A stretch of 64,000 nucleotides of DNA, taken from the NCBI GenBank assembly GCA_017347485.1, contig AP021857.1, positions 2,833,390 through 2,897,389 on the forward strand, in the 5' to 3' direction. Every line of letters starts with the position of its first letter. The stretch's first letter is position 1. Position numbers and translations under genes: made by a program. Below are positions 8,869-17,234 of the stretch, in pieces. This stretch comes from Candidatus Desulfobacillus denitrificans (GTDB taxonomy: Bacteria > Pseudomonadota > Gammaproteobacteria > Burkholderiales > Rhodocyclaceae). The notes below the pieces were generated by a model that was not told the origin of the DNA, ran no database searches, and saw only the letters and a list, made by a program, of their open reading frames with translations.

Positions 8869-9573
8869 ATGTCGCTTCGCATTCCGTTCATTCTCGCCGC
8901 GCTGGCCATGCTGGCGACCGCCACTGCCGATGCGGCGCCCAACTACGAGGGTCGCAAGAAATGCGGTTCCTGCCACCGCAGCCAGCTCGATTCCTGGGAG
9001 AAGACGGCGCACGCCAAGGCCCTCGATTCGCTCGCGCCCAAGGTCAAGGTCGAGGCGAAGAAGAAAGCGAAGCTCGACCCGAACAAGGACTACCGGCAGG
9101 ACGCGGATTGCGTCGGCTGCCACTCAACCGGCTTCAACCATGAAGGCGGCTTCGATCCCAAGGAACCGAGCAAATACCTCACCGGCGTCGGCTGCGAATC
9201 CTGTCACGGCCCCGGCTCGGAATACCGCCTGCAGCACCGCAAGGCGGGACAGGCCTTCGAGAAGAAGAAGCAGGCCACCGCGCGCCAGCAGCTCGCCGAA
9301 GCCGGACAGGAATTCCAGTTCGAGGAACGCTGCGCTTCCTGCCACCTGAACTACGAGGGCTCGCCCTGGAAGGGCGCGAAAAAGCCCTACACTCCCTTCA
9401 CGCCAAAGCTCGACAAGAAGTACGGCTTCGAGTTCGGCAAGGCGGTGCGCAACGACAAGGCCATGCACGAGCACTTCAAGCTGGAAGGCGTGTTCACCGG
9501 CCCGCCGCTGCCATCCTTCCGCGACGAGTTCCAGTCCAAGGCGAAGCCGGGCGTGAAGGGCAAGGAGGAGTAA
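8869..9573 (+). CDS. cycA: Tetraheme cytochrome c554 (CycA type)
   Basis: 234 residues with a Sec signal peptide (IPFILAALAMLATATADA). Four heme motifs begin at C32 (CGSCH), C81 (CVGCH), C109 (CESCH) and C155 (CASCH). The YEGRKKCGSCHRSQLDSWEKTAHAKAL opening and the VGCHSTGF and CESCHGPGSEY segments are those of the c554 family. In ammonia oxidizers c554 takes electrons from HAO and passes them to cM552 and the quinone pool. The stop and the ATG of the next gene overlap (TAATG at 9571-9575), so cycA and cycB are coupled. This supports function as one electron-transfer chain. Confidence 0.88.
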   Translation: MSLRIPFILAALAMLATATADAAPNYEGRKKCGSCHRSQLDSWEKTAHAKALDSLAPKVKVEAKKKAKLDPNKDYRQDADCVGCHSTGFNHEGGFDPKEPSKYLTGVGCESCHGPGSEYRLQHRKAGQAFEKKKQATARQQLAEAGQEFQFEERCASCHLNYEGSPWKGAKKPYTPFTPKLDKKYGFEFGKAVRNDKAMHEHFKLEGVFTGPPLPSFRDEFQSKAKPGVKGKEE

Positions 9574-10157
9574 TGGCCGGTCCACTGCGTCGATACCTGA
9601 GGCAACACGGCGGCGCGCTGCTGCTCGGCGCGGCGGGTGCGCTCACATTGCTGGCCGCGCTGTTTGGCGGCGAGGCAGCGGTATCCACGACTGAATTTTG
9701 TGTCAGTTGCCACTCGATGAGCTACCCGGCCGAGGAGCTGAAGAAGTCCTCCCACTACGGCGCCCTCGGGGTCAACCCCGGCTGCAAGGACTGTCACATC
9801 CCGCAGGGGTTGGCGAACTTCCACCTGGCAATCGCCACGCATGTCGTCGACGGTGCGCGCGAACTGATCCTCGAGTTCAAAAACGATTACTCGGACATCA
9901 AAAAATTCGACGCGCGGCGCCCCGAGATGGCCCACGATGCGCGCATGAACCTGAAACGCTGGGACAGCGTCACCTGCCGCGCCTGCCACAAGAACCCACA
10001 GCCGCCCGGCGCCGATGCCCGCGCGGCGCACGACAAGATGCGCACGCAGAAAGCCACCTGCATCGATTGCCACCAGAACCTGGTGCACAAGGAAGTCCCC
10101 GAGACTGACCTCGACACCAGTCTGGCGCAGGGTCGCCGCATCGAAAAGAAAGACTGA
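9573..10157 (+). CDS. cycB: Membrane tetraheme cytochrome cM552 (NapC/NirT family, CycB type)
   Basis: 194 residues with a single N-terminal membrane anchor (GALLLGAAGALTLLAALFGG) and four CxxCH motifs beginning at residues 43, 71, 135 and 163. The pattern, with STTEFCVSCHSM right after the helix, is that of NapC/NirT quinol-cytochrome c oxidoreductases. Its place as the fourth gene of haoA-haoB-c554 makes it the cM552 that returns electrons from c554 to ubiquinone in the hydroxylamine-ubiquinone redox module. A separate NapC at 30.3 kb shows that the two branches coexist. Confidence 0.85.
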   Translation: MAGPLRRYLRQHGGALLLGAAGALTLLAALFGGEAAVSTTEFCVSCHSMSYPAEELKKSSHYGALGVNPGCKDCHIPQGLANFHLAIATHVVDGARELILEFKNDYSDIKKFDARRPEMAHDARMNLKRWDSVTCRACHKNPQPPGADARAAHDKMRTQKATCIDCHQNLVHKEVPETDLDTSLAQGRRIEKKD

Positions 10158-10272
10158 TTGGTACCAGCAGCCATTCCGGCCGTGGCCCTATGGACATTGC
10201 CGAAATCGGGTCTACCATGAAACCATTGAATGTCATCCGGCCCCAGAGCCGGAGCGGGAGGAGGAGGTTGGC

Positions 10273-11829
10273 ATGGAAATCCCGGTCCTGCTTGACCCGA
10301 AAAGCCGGCAGTCCCTTCAGGCCCAGCTCTATGAGCAGATCCGCAAGCTGATCCTCGGCGGGCGTCTGAAGCCCGGTACGCCCCTGCCTGCCAGCCGCGC
10401 GCTGTCCAGACAACTCGGCGTGTCGCGCAACACCGTCATGCTGGCCTACGACCGCCTGTCCGCCGAGGGCTATTTGCAGACGCGCGAGGCCATCGGCACC
10501 TATGTCAGTTTCGAATTGCCGGAGGATTGTCTCACGGCCAAGCGCCTCGCCTCGACAGCCGACACCAGCGCCCAGGACTTCCCCACCCGCCGCCAGATCG
10601 CCTTCGCAGGCCGCCCCCAGGCGGTCGTCAACCAGAGGCGCCTCGCCTACGACTTCTGGCTCGGCCGGCCCGATCCGCATTCCTTCCCGATCAAGGCCTG
10701 GCGCCGCCTCATCAACCGGACACTGGTCACCGCCGGCACGCGCCTGACCGAGTACCGCGACCCGGCCGGCCTGATCGACTTGCGCAAGGCCATCGCCGAT
10801 CACATCGGTCCAGCGCGCGGCATCAACGTCGACCCGGACCAGATCATCATCGTCGCCGGCTGCCAGGAAGGCCTCAACCTGACGGCCCGCCTGCTCCTGC
10901 GCGAAGGCATGAGCGTGGCGATCGAAAACCCCGCCTATCAGGGCGCGGCCTACCTCTACGAGAGCTACCGCTCCCGGCTGATGCCGGTCTGCGTCGACGA
11001 AAACGGGTTAAACGTGGAAGACCTGCCCGCGGAGGGCGCGGCGCTCCTCTACGTCACGCCCTCGCACCAGTATCCGATGGGCTTCACCCTCTCGCTGGAG
11101 CGCCGCCTGCGCCTGCTCGACTGGGCCTGGCGCACCGGCACCTACATCGTCGAGGACGACTACGACAGCGATTTCCGCTACCGCGGCTCGCCGATCGCCG
11201 CACTGATGGGCCTCGACAGCCACGGCTGCGTGATCTATCTCGGCACCTTCTCCAAGTCGATCGGCGCAGGCCTGCGCATCGGCTACCTCGTCGTGCCGAA
11301 GCACCTCGCAGGCCCGGCCCGCACGGCCAAGGCCCTGCTCGACAACGGCCACCCCTGGCTCGAGCAGGCGGTGCTGGCGGAATTCCTCGTCGGCGGCGGC
11401 TACGACAACCACCTGCGCCGCATCCGCCAGAGTTACGCCGAGCGCCGCGACTGCCTGACCGACTGCCTGAAGCGGCATTTCGGCGAGGTCGCGATCTCCG
11501 GCTCGGAATGCGGCATGCACATCGCCTGGCATCTGCCGGACGATCTGCCGCGCGCGGCCCGGTTGCAGGAAATGGCTGCGGAACACGGCGTCGGCATCTA
11601 CACCCTGCAATCGGGCGCGGCCTACGACTTCGGCGGCTGCGCCTACTCGGATCGGGCCATCATGCTCGGCTTCTCCTCGCTGAACGAGCGGCAGATCCGC
11701 TCCGGCATAGAGCGCATCGCCGCAGCGGTCGACGCCGCACGCAAGCCAGCGGCGACGGTGGCCGCCCCGCATGCGCCGACGCCCGCGACCCTGAAAGCGG
11801 GATCGCGGATACCCCTGCCGGGCTCATAG
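10273..11829 (+). CDS. MocR-type transcriptional regulator (GntR helix-turn-helix + aminotransferase domain)
   Basis: 518 residues. The N-terminal GntR winged helix (LYEQIRKLILGGRLKPGTPLPASRALSRQLGVSRNTVMLAYDRL) is followed by a fold-type I aminotransferase domain. The PLP-lysine motif is visible as YLGTFSKSIGAGLRIGY (Lys near 335). This is the MocR/PdxR family, which normally controls vitamin B6, GABA or amino-acid genes after binding PLP. It lies 115 nt after cycB with no terminator seen between, and no obvious B6 gene is near. The start at 10273 has a GGAGGAGG site 7 nt before. Whether it controls the hao genes is unknown; MocR regulators are not known for that. Confidence 0.85.
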   Translation: MEIPVLLDPKSRQSLQAQLYEQIRKLILGGRLKPGTPLPASRALSRQLGVSRNTVMLAYDRLSAEGYLQTREAIGTYVSFELPEDCLTAKRLASTADTSAQDFPTRRQIAFAGRPQAVVNQRRLAYDFWLGRPDPHSFPIKAWRRLINRTLVTAGTRLTEYRDPAGLIDLRKAIADHIGPARGINVDPDQIIIVAGCQEGLNLTARLLLREGMSVAIENPAYQGAAYLYESYRSRLMPVCVDENGLNVEDLPAEGAALLYVTPSHQYPMGFTLSLERRLRLLDWAWRTGTYIVEDDYDSDFRYRGSPIAALMGLDSHGCVIYLGTFSKSIGAGLRIGYLVVPKHLAGPARTAKALLDNGHPWLEQAVLAEFLVGGGYDNHLRRIRQSYAERRDCLTDCLKRHFGEVAISGSECGMHIAWHLPDDLPRAARLQEMAAEHGVGIYTLQSGAAYDFGGCAYSDRAIMLGFSSLNERQIRSGIERIAAAVDAARKPAATVAAPHAPTPATLKAGSRIPLPGS

Positions 11830-11952
11830 AAGGATAAGTCACCCAAATCACCGTCGTCCCGCCCCTGCGGGTAAAATCTGCGGTTCGCGGCCTTTGCGGG
11901 CTGTTTTGATTTCGGACAAGCTCTGCAAGGGCGGCGTCCCGCAGAATTCACC

Positions 11953-12564
11953 ATGCTTGAAGCCAGCAACCTGGAGTGCGTGCGCGGCGAGAAAAGCCTG
12001 TTTCGCGGCCTGTCGTTCCGCCTCGAACCGGGCGCCTGCCTGATGGTGCAGGGCGCCAACGGCAGCGGCAAGACGAGTCTCCTGCGCATGCTCTGCGGGC
12101 TGTCGCCGCCGGCCGCCGGCGAGATCCGCTGGAACGGGAAGCCGATCAGGAAGCTGGCGGAGGACTATCGCGGCGAGCTGCTGTATTGCGGCCATGCCGG
12201 CGCCGTGAAGGATGAACTGACGGCGCTGGAGAACGCGCGCATCGCAGCCACGCTGGCCGGCGCGCCGGTGGAGGAAGAGGCGGCGCGGGCGGCGCTGCGG
12301 CAACTGGGACTGAAGGGCCGCGAGGAGCTGCCGGCGCGCGTGCTCTCCGCCGGGCAGAAGCGGCGCGTGGCGCTCACCCGCCTGCTGCTGGAGAAACGCA
12401 GGCTGTGGGTGCTCGACGAGCCGCTCACGGCGCTGGACCGCGCGGCGGTGACGAACCTGTGCGGTGTCATCGACGCGCATCTCGCCGGCGGCGGCATGGC
12501 GGTGCTGACCAGCCACCAGGACCTGCCGCTCGCGGGGCGGGTCGAGCACCTGCGGCTCGACTGA
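11953..12564 (+). CDS. ccmA: Heme exporter ATP-binding subunit CcmA
   Basis: 203 residues, an ABC ATPase. Walker A is GANGSGKTSLL near residue 35, the signature is LSAGQKRR near 135, and Walker B is LWVLDEPLTALD near 155. CcmA with CcmB, C and D releases heme-loaded CcmE at the cytoplasmic membrane during cytochrome c maturation. A TAAAAT element at 11872-11877 may be its -10 box. The TGA overlaps the ccmB ATG by one base. This starts the nine-gene ccm operon that serves the many c-type cytochromes in the window. Confidence 0.93.
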   Translation: MLEASNLECVRGEKSLFRGLSFRLEPGACLMVQGANGSGKTSLLRMLCGLSPPAAGEIRWNGKPIRKLAEDYRGELLYCGHAGAVKDELTALENARIAATLAGAPVEEEAARAALRQLGLKGREELPARVLSAGQKRRVALTRLLLEKRRLWVLDEPLTALDRAAVTNLCGVIDAHLAGGGMAVLTSHQDLPLAGRVEHLRLD

Positions 12565-13247
12565 TGGGCGAGACCAGCCTCGTTGCGGTACTCGTCGCGG
12601 TGATCCGGCGCGACCTGCTGCTCGCCCTGCGGCGCAAGTCGGACGTGCTGACGACGCTGTTCTTCTTCGTCATCGTCGTCAGCCTGTTCCCGCTCGGCAT
12701 CGGGCCGGAGATGGCGATGCTGAGGAAGATCGCCCCCGGCGTGCTGTGGGTGGCGGCGCTGCTGGCGACGATGCTGTCGCTGCCGCGGCTGTTCGCGGCG
12801 GACCACGCCGACGGCACGCTGGAACAGATGGCCTTGTCGGCGATGCCGCTCGGCGTGCTGGTGGCGGGCAAGATCGTCGCCCACTGGCTGCTCTCCGGCC
12901 TGCCGCTGGCGCTGCTGGCGCCGGTGCTGGGCCTGCAGTTCGACCTGCCGGCCGACGCGCTCGGCGTGATGATGCTGGCGCTGCTGGTCGGCACGCCGGT
13001 GCTCTCGCTGATCGGCGCCGTCGGCGCGGGACTGACTTTGGGCGTGCGCGGCGGCGGCGTGCTGGTGTCGCTGCTGGTGCTGCCGCTCTACGTGCCGGTG
13101 CTGATCTTCGGCGCCGGCGCGGTGGAAGCGCACATCGGCGGGCTGGGCGCGACGGCGCACCTGTCGCTGCTGGCGGCCTTCCTGGCGCTGGCGGCGTTTT
13201 TCGGGCCGTGGGCGACGACGGTCGCATTAAGGATTGCCTTGGAATGA
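12564..13247 (+). CDS. ccmB: Heme exporter membrane subunit CcmB
   Basis: 227 residues with about six transmembrane segments. The start LVAVIRRDLLLALRRKSDVLTTLFFFVIVVSLFPLGIGP is the typical CcmB opening. It pairs with CcmA as the permease of the heme-chaperone release complex. The ATG shares one base with the ccmA stop, and the gene ends in an ATGA overlap with ccmC. It contains one copy of the 9-mer ACTGACTTT at 13031. Confidence 0.93.
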   Translation: MGETSLVAVLVAVIRRDLLLALRRKSDVLTTLFFFVIVVSLFPLGIGPEMAMLRKIAPGVLWVAALLATMLSLPRLFAADHADGTLEQMALSAMPLGVLVAGKIVAHWLLSGLPLALLAPVLGLQFDLPADALGVMMLALLVGTPVLSLIGAVGAGLTLGVRGGGVLVSLLVLPLYVPVLIFGAGAVEAHIGGLGATAHLSLLAAFLALAAFFGPWATTVALRIALE

Positions 13248-13996
13248 GCAACGGCATCATCAACTGGTTCAGATTTTCCTCGCCGCAGACCTTCTATCCG
13301 CTGGCGGGGAAGCTGATCCCGTGGTTCTGGGCGCTCACCGCCGCGTTCGGCCTGGCCGGCCTGTATATCGGCTTCTTCGTCGCGCCCACCGACGCCCAGC
13401 AGGGCGAGGGCTACCGCATCATCTTCATCCACGTGCCGGCCTCGTGGATGTCGATGTTCCTCTATCTCGTCATGGCCTTCTGGGCGGCGCTCGGCCTCGG
13501 CTTCAACACGCGCCTGTCCGGCATGATGGCCTCGGCCCTGGCGCCGACCGGCGCGCTGATGGCCTTCCTCTCGCTGTGGACCGGCGCCTTGTGGGGCAAG
13601 CCGATGTGGGGCACCTGGTGGGTGTGGGACGCGCGCCTGACCTCCGAGCTGATCCTGTTCTTCCTCTACCTCGGCTTCATCGCCCTGCAGTCGGCCATCG
13701 ACGATGCGCGCCGCGCCGACAAGGCCGGCGCCGTGCTGGCCCTGGTCGGCGTCGTCAACATCCCGATCATCTACTTCTCGGTGAAGTGGTGGAACACCCT
13801 GCATCAGGGCGCCTCGGTGAGCCTGACCAAGTCGCCCTCCATGGCGCAGACCATGCTGTGGGGCATGCTGCTGATGGCGCTGGCCTTCTGGATGTATTCC
13901 ATCGCCGTCTCGCTGACCCGCGTGCGCGCCATCATCCTCGAGCGTGAGCGCCACGCCGGATGGATCGAGGAATTGAGCGAGGTCAAGCCATCATGA
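13244..13996 (+). CDS. ccmC: Heme transporter / holo-CcmE assembly protein CcmC
   Basis: 250 residues, six predicted membrane helices. The heme-handling tryptophan-rich WWD motif is visible as [14 protein letters not shown] near residues 122-135, and histidines in the flanking periplasmic loops ([19 protein letters not shown]) are the likely heme ligands. CcmC loads heme onto CcmE. The ATG overlaps the ccmB TGA (ATGA), and the stop overlaps the ccmD start in the same way. All these are signs of strong translational coupling. Confidence 0.94.
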   Translation: MSNGIINWFRFSSPQTFYPLAGKLIPWFWALTAAFGLAGLYIGFFVAPTDAQQGEGYRIIFIHVPASWMSMFLYLVMAFWAALGLGFNTRLSGMMASALAPTGALMAFLSLWTGALWGKPMWGTWWVWDARLTSELILFFLYLGFIALQSAIDDARRADKAGAVLALVGVVNIPIIYFSVKWWNTLHQGASVSLTKSPSMAQTMLWGMLLMALAFWMYSIAVSLTRVRAIILERERHAGWIEELSEVKPS

Positions 13997-14175
13997 ACTG
14001 GGGCAGCGCCGCCGAATTCTTCGCCATGGGCGGCCACGCCTTTTACGTCTGGGGCGCCTTCGGCGCCTGCGCCCTGCTCATGATCGTGGAACCAATTCTC
14101 GCCAGGCGGCGTCGAAGCAACGCCCTCGACGAACTGAGGCGCGAGATGCGCGCCCGCAAGGAAAGCAACGAATGA
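13993..14175 (+). CDS. ccmD: Small membrane protein CcmD
   Basis: 60 residues: a single transmembrane helix ([20 protein letters not shown]) followed by a positively charged cytoplasmic tail ([22 protein letters not shown]), the standard CcmD layout. The start at 13993 overlaps the ccmC stop; an in-frame ATG at 13960 would overlap ccmC by 37 nt and is less likely. CcmD is needed to release holo-CcmE from the CcmABC complex. It overlaps ccmE by 4 nt. Confidence 0.9.
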   Translation: MNWGSAAEFFAMGGHAFYVWGAFGACALLMIVEPILARRRRSNALDELRREMRARKESNE

Positions 14176-14618
14176 AACCCCGTCACAAGCGCTTCGCCCT
14201 CATCGGCGGCGGCCTCGCCGTGCTGGGCATCGCCGCCGCCCTGGTGCTCAACGCCTTCCAGAGCAACCTGGTGTTCTTCTTCACGCCGACGCAGGTGGCG
14301 TCCGGCGAGGCGCCGAAGGGCAAGGCCTTCCGCATCGGCGGCCTGGTCAAGGAGGGCAGCCTGAAGCGCCAGCCGGACGGCCTCACCATGCAATTCGTCG
14401 TCACCGACACGGCGAAGGAAATCACCGTCGCCTACTCTGGCATCCTTCCCGACCTGTTCCGCGAAGGCAAGGGCGTGGTGGCGCAGGGCAAGGTCGGCGA
14501 CAACGGCCTGTTCACCGCCACCGAAGTGCTGGCCAAGCACGACGAGAATTACATGCCGCCCGAAGCGCAGCACGCCGTCGACGAGGCGCACAAGGCGGCG
14601 AAGACGGTAAAACAGTAA
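14172..14618 (+). CDS. ccmE: Periplasmic heme chaperone CcmE
   Basis: 148 residues. An N-terminal anchor ([22 protein letters not shown]) precedes an OB-fold domain. The covalent heme site is visible as H123-D-E-N-Y127 (HxxxY), the classic type, in [12 protein letters not shown]. CcmE carries heme from CcmC to CcmF/H. The gene is followed by a 101-bp palindromic repeat before ccmF. Confidence 0.94.
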   Translation: MKPRHKRFALIGGGLAVLGIAAALVLNAFQSNLVFFFTPTQVASGEAPKGKAFRIGGLVKEGSLKRQPDGLTMQFVVTDTAKEITVAYSGILPDLFREGKGVVAQGKVGDNGLFTATEVLAKHDENYMPPEAQHAVDEAHKAAKTVKQ

Positions 14619-14628
14619 CGAAAACTCA

Positions 14629-14729
14629 TTTACAGAGCCCACAGAGACACAGAGGACACAGAGAAAACATGAAAGATGCTTTGCTTTACCTCCGCGCACT
14701 CCGTGCCTCTGTGCCCTCTGTGTTTAAGG
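14629..14729. repeat. Dispersed CACAGAG palindrome, copy 1 (between ccmE and ccmF)
   Basis: The left arm (14631-14665) repeats CACAGAG three times; the right arm (14690-14727) is its imperfect reverse complement with CTCTGTG repeats. The two could fold into one long hairpin. It belongs to a family with copies at 17242-17320 and 42405-42488. It fills nearly the whole ccmE-ccmF gap and holds no gene. Folding in the mRNA could separate expression of ccmA-E from ccmF-I. Confidence 0.8.
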
Positions 14730-14739
14730 CGGTATCCAC

Positions 14740-16713
14740 ATGATCCCCGAACTCGGCCACTTCGCGCTGATCCTGGCGCTGCTCGTCGCGCTGGTGCAGG
14801 GCACGCTGCCGCTGGCCGGCGCCCATGGTGGAAAAAACGGCGCCATCCTGCCGTGGATCGCGCTGGCGCGGCCGGCGGCGCGGGCGCAGTTCCTGCTCGT
14901 CGCAATCGCCTTCGCCTGCCTTACCTGGGTCTTCGTCGCCAACGACTTCTCTGTCGTCTATGCGGTGCAGCATTCCAACTCGCGCCTGCCGCTGGTGTAT
15001 CGCATCGCCGGCGTCTGGGGCGGCCACGAGGGCTCGCTGCTGTTGTGGATGCTGATGCTATCGACCTGGACCGTGGCGGTGTCCTTCCTCTCGCGCCACC
15101 TGCCCGACGCCATGGCGGCGCGGGTGCTCGGCGTGCTCGGCCTGGTCGCTGCCGGCTTCCTGCTGTTCATCCTGCTCACCTCCAACCCCTTCGAGCGCCT
15201 GCTGCCGGCGGCGGAGGACGGCCGCGACCTGAATCCCCTGCTGCAGGACCCCGGCCTGGTGTTCCATCCGCCGATGCTCTACATGGGCTACGTCGGCTTT
15301 TCGGTGGCCTTCGCCTTCGCCATCGCCGCGCTGCTCTCGGGCCAGCTCGACGCCGCCTGGGCGCGCTGGTCGCGGCCGTGGACCACGGCGGCCTGGGTCT
15401 TCCTCACGCTCGGCATCGCGCTCGGCTCCTGGTGGGCCTATTACGAGCTGGGCTGGGGCGGCTGGTGGTTCTGGGACCCGGTGGAGAACGCCTCCTTCAT
15501 GCCCTGGCTGGTCGGCACGGCGCTGGTGCACTCGCTGGCGGTGACGGAAAAGCGCGGCGGCTTCAAGAACTGGACGGTGCTGCTGGCCATCGCCGCCTTC
15601 TCGCTCTCGCTGCTCGGCACCTTCCTCGTGCGCTCGGGCGTGCTCTCCTCGGTGCACGCCTTCGCCACCGACCCGCGCCGCGGCATCTTCATCCTGCTGT
15701 TCCTCGCCGTGGTGATCGGCGGCTCGCTGTTCCTGTTCGCGCTGCGCGCGCCGAAGGTGGGGCTGGGCGGCGCCTTCGGCCTCGTCTCGCGCGAGTCGCT
15801 GCTGCTGATGAACAACGTGCTGCTGGTGGTGGCCGCCGGCAGCGTCATGCTCGGCACGCTGTATCCGCTGTTCATCGATGCGCTCGGCCTGGGCAAGCTG
15901 TCGGTCGGTCCGCCCTACTTCAACGCCGTCTTCGTGCCGCTGATGGTGCCGGTGCTGCTGCTGATGGCGCCGGGACCGCTGATGCGCTGGAAGCACGGCA
16001 ACGCCGGCGACGTCATGAAGCGGCTGTGGCCCGCCGTGCTGGCGGCACTGACTTTTGCCATTGCGGTGCCGCTTGCCTACGGCCGCTGGTCGCCGCTGGT
16101 GGCGCTCGGGCTGGCGCTGGCCGCCTGGATCGTCGGCGCCGGCGCGGTCGGCATCGTCGCCCGCCTGCGCGGCAGCCAGGGCGGGCCGTTCGCCCAGCCG
16201 CGCAGCTGGTGGGGCATGCACCTCGCGCATGCCGGCGTGGCCGCCTTCGTCGTCGGCGTCACCCTGGTGTCGGCCTACCAGGAGGAAAAGGACGTGCGCA
16301 TGGAGCCGGACGAGACGGTGACGGTGGGCGGCTACACCTTCCGCTTCGTCGGCGTGCGGCCGGAGATGGGGCCGAACTACCGCGCCATGGTCGGCGAGGT
16401 GGCATTGTCGAAGGCGGGCAAGGCGCTGAAGACACTGCGCCCGGAAAAGCGCAGCTACTTCTCCTCGGCCATGCCGATGACCGAGGCGGCCATCGACGCC
16501 GGCATCCTGCGCGACGTGTATGTCTCGCTCGGCGAGCCGATCGACGAGCGCGCCTGGAGCGTGCGCGTGTACTACAAGCCCTTCGTCGACTGGATCTGGG
16601 GCGGCTGCCTGCTGATGGCGCTGGGCGGCCTGCTCGCCCTCAGCGACCGCCGCTACCGCCTGAGGAAGGCCGCCGCGCCGCGCGGCACCGCCGCGCAAGG
16701 AGCCGCGGCATGA
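14740..16713 (+). CDS. ccmF: Cytochrome c heme lyase subunit CcmF
   Basis: 657 residues, the usual CcmF length, with many membrane helices. The WWD domain is visible (WGGWWFWDPVENASFMPWL near residues 242-260), and the conserved HSNSRLPLVYRIAGVWGGHEGSLLLW segment near 78-103 includes the family histidines. CcmF with CcmH attaches heme to apocytochromes on the periplasmic side. The gene has no close upstream overlap because of the palindromic repeat. It ends in an ATGA overlap with ccmG. One ACTGACTTT copy lies inside at 16047. Confidence 0.95.
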   Translation: MIPELGHFALILALLVALVQGTLPLAGAHGGKNGAILPWIALARPAARAQFLLVAIAFACLTWVFVANDFSVVYAVQHSNSRLPLVYRIAGVWGGHEGSLLLWMLMLSTWTVAVSFLSRHLPDAMAARVLGVLGLVAAGFLLFILLTSNPFERLLPAAEDGRDLNPLLQDPGLVFHPPMLYMGYVGFSVAFAFAIAALLSGQLDAAWARWSRPWTTAAWVFLTLGIALGSWWAYYELGWGGWWFWDPVENASFMPWLVGTALVHSLAVTEKRGGFKNWTVLLAIAAFSLSLLGTFLVRSGVLSSVHAFATDPRRGIFILLFLAVVIGGSLFLFALRAPKVGLGGAFGLVSRESLLLMNNVLLVVAAGSVMLGTLYPLFIDALGLGKLSVGPPYFNAVFVPLMVPVLLLMAPGPLMRWKHGNAGDVMKRLWPAVLAALTFAIAVPLAYGRWSPLVALGLALAAWIVGAGAVGIVARLRGSQGGPFAQPRSWWGMHLAHAGVAAFVVGVTLVSAYQEEKDVRMEPDETVTVGGYTFRFVGVRPEMGPNYRAMVGEVALSKAGKALKTLRPEKRSYFSSAMPMTEAAIDAGILRDVYVSLGEPIDERAWSVRVYYKPFVDWIWGGCLLMALGGLLALSDRRYRLRKAAAPRGTAAQGAAA

Positions 16714-17234
16714 CGCGTTTTCTGCTGCCCCTCGGCATCTTCATCGTGCTGGTGGCCTTTCTTGCCATCGGCCTTAATCTCAACCCGCGCGAGGTGCCCT
16801 CGCCGCTGATCGGCAAGCCGGCGCCGGCGTTCTCGCTGCCCCGGCTGCACCAGCCGGAAGCGAAATTCGCGCCGCAGGACATGCAGGGCAAGGTCTGGCT
16901 GCTCAACGTCTGGGCTTCCTGGTGCGTCTCCTGCCGGCAGGAGCACCCGATCCTGGTGGAGCTGGCCAAGACCGGCCTGGTGCCGATCGTCGGCCTCAAC
17001 TACAAGGACCAGCGCGCCGACGCCCTGAAATGGCTGGACCGCTTCGGCGATCCCTACACGCTGTCGATCGTCGATGCCGAGGGCCGCGTCGGCATCGACT
17101 ACGGCGTCTACGGCGTGCCGGAGACCTACCTCATCGACAAGGCCGGCGCCATCCGCTTCAAGCAGATCGGCCCGGTGACGCAGGACGTGCTGGAAAAGAC
17201 CATCCTGCCGCTGGTTGCGGAGCTGAACAAATGA
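16710..17234 (+). CDS. ccmG: Thiol:disulfide interchange protein CcmG/DsbE
   Basis: 174 residues. An N-terminal membrane anchor (FLLPLGIFIVLVAFLAIGL) is followed by a thioredoxin fold. The active site is WASWCVSC with C72 and C75, and the conserved YGVYGVPETYLIDKAG follows near 130. It reduces the heme-binding cysteines of apocytochromes in the periplasm. It overlaps ccmF and ccmH by 4 nt on each side. Confidence 0.94.
   Translation: MTRFLLPLGIFIVLVAFLAIGLNLNPREVPSPLIGKPAPAFSLPRLHQPEAKFAPQDMQGKVWLLNVWASWCVSCRQEHPILVELAKTGLVPIVGLNYKDQRADALKWLDRFGDPYTLSIVDAEGRVGIDYGVYGVPETYLIDKAGAIRFKQIGPVTQDVLEKTILPLVAELNK

Noticed and set aside
10273..11829. A true aminotransferase
   Set aside because: An intact GntR helix-turn-helix at the N-terminus shows that it is a MocR-type regulator.
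14629..14729. Possible CRISPR array or terminator between ccmE and ccmF
   Set aside because: There are no regularly spaced repeats with unique spacers and no T-run; it is one imperfect palindrome related to two other copies in the window.
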